Shown in pieces: positions 54,125 through 64,000 of a stretch of 64,000 nt of DNA (position 1 is its first letter; every line of letters begins with the position of its first letter). The position numbers and the translations under genes were made by a program. The notes below the pieces were generated by a model. It made no database searches and had not been told where the DNA came from. It saw only the letters and a list, made by a program, of their open reading frames with translations. This stretch comes from Otis tarda (Eukaryota; Chordata; Aves; Otidiformes; Otididae): positions 60,130,987 through 60,194,986 of the forward strand of contig CM048557.1 in NCBI GenBank assembly GCA_026413225.1, read 5' to 3'.

Positions 54125-54430
54125 TGAGTTCAGGGATAAGGGACGGAGGGCAGAGGTCCTAGCTGGGTCTCGCAGGAGCATGGAGGTCACAAGTGACGTC
54201 CCAGCGTCCATGCTGGTAACTGTGCAGCTCAGCATCATTATAAATGACCTGGAAAAAGGGCTGAGCACTTAGCTGAGGAAGTCTGCTGATGGCACAAAGT
54301 TATTTATGGCAGTAAGGATGGGGACAGGTTGTAAAGAACTACAGAAAGACTTTACAGGTGAGTCCTTCTTATGAATGGCTGACTGGGCAGTAAGGGCAGG
54401 TGAAACTCCATGTAGGTAAATGCGAAGGGC
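54125..54430 (+). mobile_element. Decayed CR1 LINE fragment
   Basis: In the plus sense this resembles the 3' reverse-transcriptase part of a CR1 element: the segment near 54225-54260 would translate as LSIIINDLEKG, followed by ADGTKLF-like and LQKDFTG-like pieces interrupted by stops and shifts. Both ends are lost and no CR1 3' tail repeat is visible. It is an old, dead fragment and codes for nothing. Confidence 0.72.
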
Positions 54431-54439
54431 TACGAGAGG

Positions 54440-57400
54440 GAGGGGAAGGGAGGCAACTCTATTGGGAAGTGTGAGCCGATGGGTGTCGGGTACCAGATGT
54501 TGAGGCTGCAGCACAGAGAGAGAAGCTCAGCGCTTAACGGCAGCTCACACCGTCGGCTGCTCCAGGCTGAGCGACACTGCCGAGAGAAGCACCGTCATCA
54601 TCTCCGAGGGAAGAACAAGTTCTTTCCTTTCCACAGGAGTGGTTTTAAACTTCCTAGCAGAACATGGAAGCTAATCTAGGAGCTCATGCCCATTTACTCC
54701 AAGGTCCCTCTGTACCCTCCTGGCAGTGATGGTGTAAAGCTCCCTGACACTTCCCAAAACAAGTAATGGCTGCTTGCTGCAAGTCAGGGTCAAGTTCCAG
54801 TTGTGTTTTCAACCACAGTAACAAGATTTAGATCTGCAAAACTCTACTGGTTCTTAACAGCACATTTGTCCACTTGTAAGATGGGAGGTTTTCGTTATGA
54901 CTTTGTTTCCTAAACATTTGAAAGCCTTTGAAAAGCAGAGGGCTTGCTCAGCTGTGTCCATAAACATTCCAATTATGCTTGACTTGTTTTCTACCCTATA
55001 TTTATCCTCTGAGTATGCGTGTTGCCATTTAGCAAATGCAGCAGTCCTGTGAGACCTACGATGGAAGAAGCCTCCTACCTGCAGTGCAGCCTGGGGAGCT
55101 AAACCTCCTGGCTCCTATGCCTGAATTTGTGATGAACCAAAGAGTGAGATTTTTAAATTCCCTGTTTAAACTCTATTCTACCCCAAAAACGAGGGCAGCA
55201 ACCACCACAGCGCTAGGAGGGGCACTGCCGAGTAGCACCTTTGGTTGCACTAACGGATGGAGAGCTGGGCAACCCTTCGTGCCCTGCGACTGCACCTCTC
55301 AGCCCGTTTACCTGCAGCAGGGCTTGGGTGGCAAGTGGGTGGCTGCAGCGGGGAGAAGCCCTGTTCCCCTGCCAGGCAGCTCAAGCGACCTTGGGAGATG
55401 GCACCATACAACAGGAACAGTTTGGTTTACAGGCATTAGGATTTTACCAGGATTTTTAACATCTGCTCTCTGCCTCAGGAGCAGGCGATGCAGCAAAGGC
55501 TGGTGACGCTGCTCTCCCCTGCGAGACACCGCACAGCTGCGGGGAGTACCTGTTGCACTGCTTCTGATCACAGCTGCCCATGGCATTTCAGCTTTTTTCT
55601 GCCTACTACTAAGTGCAACTCTTCCACTTTGTTTGGGAAAAAAAAATGCAATAAACACACACTACAATTTGCATAAAATTTTTCAACAGCCCAGGCTAAA
55701 ATCAGTCTTTATGTACTTGGAATTTATTTAAAATAATTGCTATTTATGGTTTCTTTTTTTGGCTTTTTACCAATCTAATCAGCATAATTTGACTGTGCTG
55801 GAACAAATCTACAAGGCTCCAGAACTGCTCTTGCAGATCATGCAGATTAAACATGAACTAATTAGTAGATTTCTGGATCTCTAGCTCCACAGCTTTGGAA
55901 AAAGCTGACAATGCCCATCAGTCTTCCCATAAGAAGAGAGATAAAACCCATTTGCACCAGAAAAATGGCTACAGATGGAGATATGTGTGAGAAGTCTTCA
56001 CAAAAGAAAAAAATAAAAAAACAAAGACATCGGGAAATTAAGCAATAACAATTATTTTTTTCTTCTTCTAAACATTTCAAGAATAAGGACTTTAGTTCAC
56101 TCTTCTGTGGAAATTAAACACGGTCCTGTAAGAACTAGTGGCCGTAAACTACTGTGGGATAAAAAGGAAAACATAGCAGAAGCTACGAAGATGAATATTG
56201 AATTCACCCACGAGTTAGTCCAAGCACATCCAAAAGCCATGACGTCAGTAAAAAGGAAAAACTCTGACTGTCACTCTGGGAACGAAACCAAAAATTCACT
56301 TTGCGCATATGCAAAGGCTTCTTCATTCTGAAAGTCTTCTAAAAGTTTCCTCAGGAGACAACAATAACTCGATCAGAAATGTTCCAGCAGATGATGAAGA
56401 ACAATAACAGCTGCTCTGAAGCTCACGGCAAACAATGGAAAGTCCCCAGTTGATTTGCTCAGTCTTGAACGGGGTCCAAAATTCACAAAATTTTGGAGAA
56501 GAGGTAAAAGCAGCTGTCTGCCTGCAAGAGCGACGTTCACACAAGGAGGGAACTGGAATGGCCTCGTAATTCAAGCCCAGTCCAACAACTGCCACTGACA
56601 GGCAAGAGTCTGAAAAAATGCACTGGAAAAGTGGGTTCAGCACTGGTCCCGGAGAGGGATGCTGCCTTTCCAGACCCTGTGTTTAACGGGATAATGAGGA
56701 CAAACTTGGAAAGGTCCCTCTAGAATTAGATCCATCATGCATAAGGTGACATTGTTAAAGCCCACATGCATTAAAGAGGCGTTTTCACATTCCTGTTTGC
56801 ACACGCAATTAGGGTGCCCTCCTGATCCCACCGGTACCGGTTTTATGGGAGATCTCTCAGTTGTAGTCGCTGGTGCTGAGCTTATCAAGCTGCCAGTCAG
56901 GGCTGATTGGGCTGGACAGGCTCTGCTCTTTGATCTGATCTGATTAACGTCCCAGACAGTTTCACCTTCAGCGGATACCCGTACACCAGACTGCTCTAAC
57001 AATTTCCCCTTGTCATCGGCACCGAAGGCCTTCCTTGCCGCGCAAGAACAGGAGGCCGCCATGTCTCTGCCCGCAACCCCTGTTCTCATACCCAGTGCCA
57101 TTACAGTTAATGAGGAAATGTAAACCAATGGCATTAGAAATTTGGCTCATTACCTTTGGAATACACACAAAAGACGCAAGAAAGCTTCAAAAACATCTGA
57201 AGAATGTCCAGTCCTGGAGTCCGAGTTTCAGAGTGTGGCACTGGTGCTGCCCCAGTTGCCAGAGATTTACAGCTGCGTAATGGCGGCCAGAGACGGCTGC
57301 CAGCACCCGGGGAGTGCCGGGCTGAGCTCCGCAGCCACACAGGCTGTGGGTGTTGGCACAGCCTTGCCAGGAATTTTGGTTCAGTTTACCTACCCATAGG

Positions 57401-60400
57401 GAAATGTGCTGCCACGGGAGTGACAGCATAGACGGTGGGTTTTGCCAGCGGAAGGACAAATTCCTGTTTCACCTCTTCAGGCCCTGGAACAATCCTGCGC
57501 AGCAAAGCTTTGGCCTTCGCCGCAGTTCAGAGCAGAGCAGCTTTGTGCAGCAGTACAGTAGCTGGGGAACATAAGCACGAACAAAGTGAGTCCTAATAAC
57601 ATCTGCTTCCCTTTCATAGCTCTGACTCTCTCCTAAAAAAAACCCAAGCATTTGGGAAGTCCAAGAGACTCTTTCCCCACAATGCAGTTTAAAGTCAGTT
57701 TCAAAAAAAAGACCATACTTCTCTGTAAATGAAGCTTTAACAGTGCAATTATTTCTTTAACAGGAAAATCAAGCCAAAGATAAAATAAAAATTAACCCTA
57801 TTCCTGAGCCTTTCATTAGGTACATGTTTATTTTGTAATTTGTCACAAAACTACATGGTCTTGTATTTGAAGGGAGCTTGTGTTGCTCATACCCTTTTGG
57901 CCAGGTACAATAAATACTCCTAAAAATAATCTTAGTAAACCTTGTGCAAACATGCACATTAGAAGCATGCTCCCTTCCGAAATTCCTGTCCCTGCCCCAT
58001 GGAACTGAGATCAGGCTTTTTCCATGACATGGTTAAAGCCTGTGCACAGGCTGAGCAGAGGCTCTGGATCCTCGTCCCTGTAGTTAAAATCCCTCTGGAA
58101 TTTGTGTCAATTTATCCAGAGAGCCACTTGGAAATACTGCACAGGGCTTAAAACCCCCTCCCTCGTGCTATTTTCGAGCACAAACTCTAGCAGCTCTGAA
58201 GCATTTATTCAAATTGCACCCACAACTTTTAATTTTGGTCTCTTTTGTGTCAGTTTAACTCTCTTCCCCTGTCTCAGGCAGCTCTCGGGCTGCGCAGTGG
58301 CGTTGGGGGCTGATGCCCGAGAGCAGGAAGGGTGCAAGGTGCTCTTGTGGCAGCAGCGGCACCGTGGGGATGCCTTTCCCATCTCAGGGCTTTGCACATC
58401 TTCGTAGGCATGGGGTAGGTTGGTTTACACCTTGAAAGGCATGTTGGCACTTTGACATGTGTGGAGGCAATGCAGCCAGCAGCCTTTGCTTTATCTCCGT
58501 AATCACCTCTATCGCTTTACCTGCCTGCGTCATGTGCTGCAAATTCAGACATTAGTTACGGATGGGTTTTTTTTTTGCATTAAAGGTTTTATTTGGGGAA
58601 AATGAAGCAGTTGTACCTTCACCACAAATAATCGCACTCTGTCATCAATACGCCCTTGCAAAGCAAAGGCTGGGCAGCAGCAGAAAATTCCCCCCTGAGC
58701 TGGATGTCCCCCAGAGACAGCACTGCCATGAGCTGCAAGAGCGGGGGGAGCACACGCATGCTGTGCCCGTACGTCCCCGTCACCTCCTGGGATACTGCGG
58801 GGGACTGATGTTACCCCGCTGGAGGAGCCACGTTCTGTCCCTGTCTGTCTCGCTAGCAGCAAGCAAGGAGGGAGGAGGCGACTTCAGAAACTCCAGACCC
58901 AGAACTGGGAAGGCTTTGGCTACGTTCCTTGCTGAAAATGGTCTTTCCACTTCTCTGCCAGTCCTCCTGCTCCCAGTCAGACCTGTCGCTGAGGAAATGC
59001 TAAATCCCAGGAACATCAGCGCCGATTTGGGGAGGGCATGGGCACAGAGGCTGCTTCCCCTCAGGGGAATCAATCCTTCCAGCTGTAGGGGCAGTTTCTT
59101 AAAAATTCAAAACAAAGAAATCAAGGAAAATGTGATTACCTGTACAGGAAGGCTTCACTTGATGGAGCAAGGCCAGCGTCCCTGCTCGCTGCTGCCAAAC
59201 CGGTCTCTGTATTTGACCTTGGGCGGGTGGCTCAGGTCCAGCACGGCACTATCACAGGCAAGGAGTCTGCCGTCCGCCAGCACGGGGCCAGATACTGCTG
59301 CTGGCTCTGCCCTTAGCATTCTGCTGTCTATTTATTATTCCTATTAAACCTTCTGACATGCTTGTTTATAATATTAGTTCCTACTCTACAAAAGCCTGAT
59401 GGACATGATCATCGATTACATGCAGAAATCAAACTGAAGGGTGCTTTATAAAGTCAGCATATTAGCATTTTATTCAGTAAATTAATGTATTTTAGAATGC
59501 TTATGTACATTGAAACAAAGATCTGTCATAAATTTCATAGTCTGGGCCTATGATTTATATCCAAGCTTTCTGAAAGCCAGGGAACAATCCAATATAATTC
59601 AGCCCTATCTGCACAAAATAAACACTATATGCTCTTCATCCAATATGGAAGCAAAGTGTTTGGAGGTCTCTGGCTCAGATTTGCAATAGCCAAGCTGAGC
59701 TGTAACATGCACTAGCTGGAAGCCAGATGAGCTTGTGGTAGCCCAGATTAAAGAGAGCGTGGTGTCATGCAACCCAGTGCGTCCCCTGCTCCTCTCACCT
59801 GCATCCCACCAGCCTGGGTTGCACAGGAGCAATGCTTCAATTTAGCAAAGAAAGTGTTCTGTCATTTTTCTCCAGATCTTCACAGGATATGGCCTGTTCT
59901 CAATGCAGATATCAAGAATCTCAAAAAATCCTCCCTCACAGCACACAGAGCTAAATGAAAATGTCTCTTCCTTAGAGCTGGCATCATTTAAGAAGTCTTA
60001 ATGAGCCTCTCTTATTCATAAAAATGCTTTGTTTTTAAAAGCTTGCTGTTTCATATTTCGGTAACAGCTTTTAATGTGTCTTTCGCATCTCTCCAAATTT
60101 ACAACTTTCTTCCTCCCACCTTCCTCCAAAGTCCACGTTACAGGGCATTCATGATACACCCTTGCAGCTACCTCTCCCTGAGGAAAGTCCAACAACTCGC
60201 CAAATGGCATCTAGGAGGAACTATCAGCAGGGAAAGTTAATTTTAATGAGAAGAAAGGAAAATGCCCAGAGAAAAAAGTCAAAGCCAGCTTGCGCTACCA
60301 GTGGAAACCACTTTGTCCCGTGGGACCCCTGAAAGTCACACCCTGAGGACTCGGCTCACACAAGCACCTTTGCCTGGCTGTCTCTCTAGCTGCTTCTTTT

Positions 60401-63400
60401 AAGGCACAGCACCACGTAACATGGACACCTTGCAACGCCAGCATGGTATCTCTCTGAATTCTGCCTGCCTGCAAGAAGTTGGGGAATTGGCATTCTCAGT
60501 TAATTTTTCTCCAAGCAAGAACTATTCTGTTAATTACAGGTTTTAATGTGATATAATGTCACTCCTGTGCTCTCACTCCTGTGTGCGTTTGCAGAGCAAC
60601 AGCAGTGTCCTAGCAGTGATAAGATCTTTATAAACCCATTGTCCTTGTTAAACAAAGAGGACTTTGATTCCGTAGTAACATTGCATTTGGTGAAAACTTT
60701 GTTTGCAGACAGTCCTTTCCCTTCAGCCTACTAGGAAACTCTACCATTGACCTTCAAAGGCCTTTGAACTCATGTCTAGTGAAGGAACTGCAAGGTGAGC
60801 ACCTGGCTTTCAACCTGTTTGTCAGACCTGCCATTGCTGGCCCCACCTCAGCACGTAACCTTCAGCCGTGGACTCCAAGCTTGCAGTCAGCACTTTTACT
60901 CCTGAGCTCTTTGAAATGCCTTTCAACCCCATTGCAAATGGTAACACTGGTGATAGAGAGAGATTAAAGGCCGATGGGGATGTCATAGGAATTACGGTAT
61001 CTTGCCAGTTCTCTGCTGATAATTTACAGGAGCCTATTTCCTCTTATATCAGGAGTTTTTTTTTCTTTTTTTTTTTTAAATCTATCTGCCTTCTGCAAAT
61101 ACTTCTTATCAGCAGATAAATGCACCTGCACCACCAGGCATACGCGATTAAGGAGCCTGGGCTCGAGGTGACACAGTGGCAGCACACAGTACTGTGCAGA
61201 ACAGCTGGTGGACTCTTGCCATCTAAAAAGTTATTTGTACTGTAAGGAATGAACCGGTCACACAAATGACCATCTAGAAAAATACTTTACAGAGCACCCT
61301 TGAGTGGACCTTCTAATCTACCCTAAATGTGCCAGTTCAGGATCAGAGAGGGGGGAAAATGTCACTTTAATCTCTTAATGTCTTCAGATAGGCAAAATAA
61401 TATAAATTTGTATAATACAAAACTGAATGTCCATGATCCAAGGTGCTATTGTGGCACCCAGGTGTTCATCAGCAGTGCTTCCTTTCTCAGGACAGTAATT
61501 TGGGGATCAGTTTCCAAGGCTGCAATGTATTAAGTGTTTTACTCCAAGAAACCACGCCCAGGATTTAGGGATCAGATTTAAACCCACAGATGTCGTTGGA
61601 AACCCTCCCATTGACTTCAGCAGCCTTTGAAGCAGCTCCCCGTTCCTGCAGGTGCTGCTGGAACAGGGATACACAGTGCCCTGCAGCCGTGTTTTTAAAA
61701 ATGTATTTGGGATCATCGCTCCCTCTGGCAACATTTAGTTTGGCAGCTTAATCATCAGACAGGAACAGGAGTAGCTGAAAGATCTTCCACCTTCCTGCAA
61801 TGAGTTAATTTTCTCCCCTGCTATATTAGCCCTCACACATCTATATATACTGTCATTTGTTTCTTACAGATCAGAGAGCTGCTTAATCACCGCTTGTCAG
61901 CTCCTGCCGTGCCATATTTCAACCTGCTCATTTAAAATGTTGTTATTCATTCCCTGGGCAGCCAGTAGTAAACCAGAGAAGCAATCAATAAATGTCCTTA
62001 ACTGGACCTCGGGCTGCAAGCGGAAACATTGTCTAAAACAACAGAGGGAGGATAAATCCTTGTTTCCTTCCCCCGGCACCGCTGATTGCACGTATGCACT
62101 GATTCACTTGTCAGCTTGCCATTAGCAGACCCATTCGCCTTCCCAAAGCAAAGGAGCTGTGCAAGAAGAGAAGGGAAAGCCACGTATGAGAGCAGCCAGT
62201 GCCTCCCTGGGCAAGCTGAGCCTCCTCTCCGGGCTGGGCTCACACCTCCAGGACATCCTTCCCTGGGCAGCGTCTGGGTGCCTGCAGCCTGTCCCCATGC
62301 TGAGCACCCAGGAGGTCCTGGTACTGGCTGGCATCTCATGGCCCTGCAGCATCCCAAAGGCAGGCCACCGCCCCAGGGAGAGCCCACAGCATGGCAGCAG
62401 CACACCAGCATCTCTGCTAAAGGCTGAGCTTTCCGATTGTCCTGCTCAGTGCCGCTCTGTCACTGCTGCTGCATCTCCCCACCAGACCCCCAGAACCTGC
62501 AGTGCAGGGCTTCCCAGTTAGAGCGGGTCTGGCAGACGGAGGAGCTGGGCAGGGAACATCCTTTGGCGATGCAGTGGGCAAGAGGCACAGGTGCCTAAGC
62601 AGCAACAAGGGGACATTTTCAAGGACAAGACACTAACTGCTTTTGCCACTCCACAAGCCAAGACATCAGAGTGAACCTAAACCAGGGTGACCACAGCCAC
62701 AGCCGGCAGCCCTGCGGACACGTGCCGGTTGGAGCTGCTGCCCCTACAGAAGCAGGGAGGAGCTGGTCTCCTCTCCATCATGACAGCATGTGCCAGGTGC
62801 CCCATCCTTCCCCACATGTCACCTGCTGCGTAGCTCATCAGCAGGAGATGGAGATTTCCTTCTGGCCTCGTGCAGCAGTACCTCTGCACCCCAAAGCCTC
62901 CAGACCCATAACTCTTGTTGCAAACACTGCTCAGATGCAAGTGACTTTCTCCTTCTCTTGCTGCCCTCCCAGCCCTGCTCTATCAGGATTCTTTGGATGC
63001 AAACAAATGTCGTTACACTCCCACCAGTTGTCCTTTTGGAAACTAGAGAGTTTATTTGTCTTGCCAGCACTCTACCCTTGGACAATGCCACAAGATTACA
63101 ACAAAACAAAAGCAAAAATCCATCCTGAGTGTTGCCTGCTGCAGTTAAGCTCAAAGATGTTGTCCAGACTGGGAAGTTGTCTCCTACTTGCCAATTAAAT
63201 TGAGGCACCAAATGTCTCTTTAAATGGCAACCTAAATCAGGGTTGTTAATTCCGCTGGTGGCACAACCAGTAACTGACGTGGAAAATGGGTAGTGGGTGG
63301 AAAAATGGTAGAAAACAGTTTTATTTTGCTCTGCCAGTGATGGAGGTCATGTAGGTGACTCTGTCCCTGTGTCCCCTCACTCATGTCCGAAGCTCCTCCC

Positions 63401-64000
63401 TGTCAGCATGTGGGTCGTCACATTCCCATCTGGCCTGAGCTCCTGAGCTGATGCTTTCATACCATTTAATGTCACCGTGATGCACTTCATAAGGCATAAA
63501 CCTGGCATTAGGTGAGCACTGGGGACATAAGCCAGAAGCAGGAGCTACCTCTTCTGGGGCCAGCGAGCTCCCTGGGGTCGGGGGTGCATGCTCAGAGGTA
63601 TAAGCATCCCGGCAGCACCCACAGCCACACCCACAGCAAAACTGGCACAGAAAGGGGCTGCCCAACCTCAGCAAAGGGGGGAGAAATGCTGTGCCAATCA
63701 CAAGTGTTTCTAGGCTTGAGCCCTGTATTTAAGTGACTCCAAGTGCTTAATGCCAACGTCTTGTTGGAGACAGTAAAAGGGCATCAGCCATGTGGAATGG
63801 GCTTGCGTGAGAGCTGTTTTACCCCAGAGGCATTTCAATAATCGCTACATTAATTGCATTCCAGTTTGTACATTTTAGACCGGCAAAACTAAAAACAGTA
63901 TCTGTCTTACGCAGATGCATTTTAAGCACACAAAGCTGTGAGAGGTGGTTTTCTTTCCTGCCATCTCTGCCTGGGATCCTGTGCATGTCTACAAGTGTTT
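54440..64000. other. Intergenic region to the right edge
   Basis: No exon is recognised, although several GC-rich patches (55.0-55.5, 56.6-57.4, 58.3-59.3 and 62.1-62.9 kb) give long chance frames on both strands. AT-rich stretches at 55.67-55.80 and 59.40-59.65 kb, and the segment at 61.88-62.06 kb, carry octamer-, homeobox- or SOX-like words. By human gene order BAG5 should follow on the minus strand; its single coding exon is not in the window, though its 3' untranslated region might reach the right edge. Confidence 0.45.

Noticed and set aside
56637-57134. 165-codon open frame on the minus strand
   Set aside because: No recognisable domain and no exon structure. It might be mistaken for BAG5, but no BAG-domain features are visible.
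58562-59347. 261-codon open frame on the plus strand
   Set aside because: No recognised domain, mixed low-complexity composition, antisense frames over the same bases and no gene context. Judged a chance frame.
45900-64000. Search for the BAG5 coding exon
   Set aside because: BAG5 has a single coding exon of about 1.3 kb on the minus strand; no frame of that size or with BAG repeats is present.

Overview
The window is vertebrate nuclear DNA, almost certainly from a bird other than chicken (probably neoavian). The creatine kinase B exons encode a protein very close to what I remember of chicken B-CK. A typical avian endogenous-retrovirus solo LTR and a decayed CR1 LINE fragment are present, and the genes have spliced exons with GT-AG borders. 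I see nothing bacterial or plasmid-like. The gene order, CKB on the minus strand followed by TRMT61A on the plus strand, is the same as on human chromosome 14q32 (MARK3 - CKB - TRMT61A - BAG5).

Layout: 1-10.49 kb is intergenic sequence (GC-rich at the left edge, several simple repeats). 10.5-18.57 kb is the complete CKB gene, read leftwards: promoter with two CCAAT boxes and two TATA-like boxes, non-coding exon 1, two alternative first coding exons (2a and 2b), exons 3-8 and poly(A) signals. 18.6-22.6 kb is the divergent intergenic space; it holds two frame-compatible candidate minus-strand exons of an unrecognised transcript. 22.64-23.5 kb is a CpG island that should be the TRMT61A promoter and non-coding first exon. 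25.76-45.86 kb holds the three coding exons of TRMT61A, separated by two introns of about 9.6 and 9.3 kb. 45.9-64 kb is intergenic, with a 1,156-bp solo LTR flanked by a 5-bp target-site duplication and a CR1 remnant. The last coding exons of MARK3 and the coding exon of BAG5 were not found and should lie just outside.

The two genes do unrelated housekeeping or tissue-enriched jobs: CKB buffers ATP through phosphocreatine in the cytosol, and TRMT61A is the catalytic subunit of the tRNA m1A58 methyltransferase in the nucleus. The most interesting feature is the duplicated first coding exon of CKB: exons 2a and 2b each splice in frame to exon 3, but joining both creates a stop codon within eight codons, so they behave as mutually exclusive N-termini. 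No wholly new biological system is evident; the best candidate for something undescribed is the possible two-exon antisense transcript between the genes.
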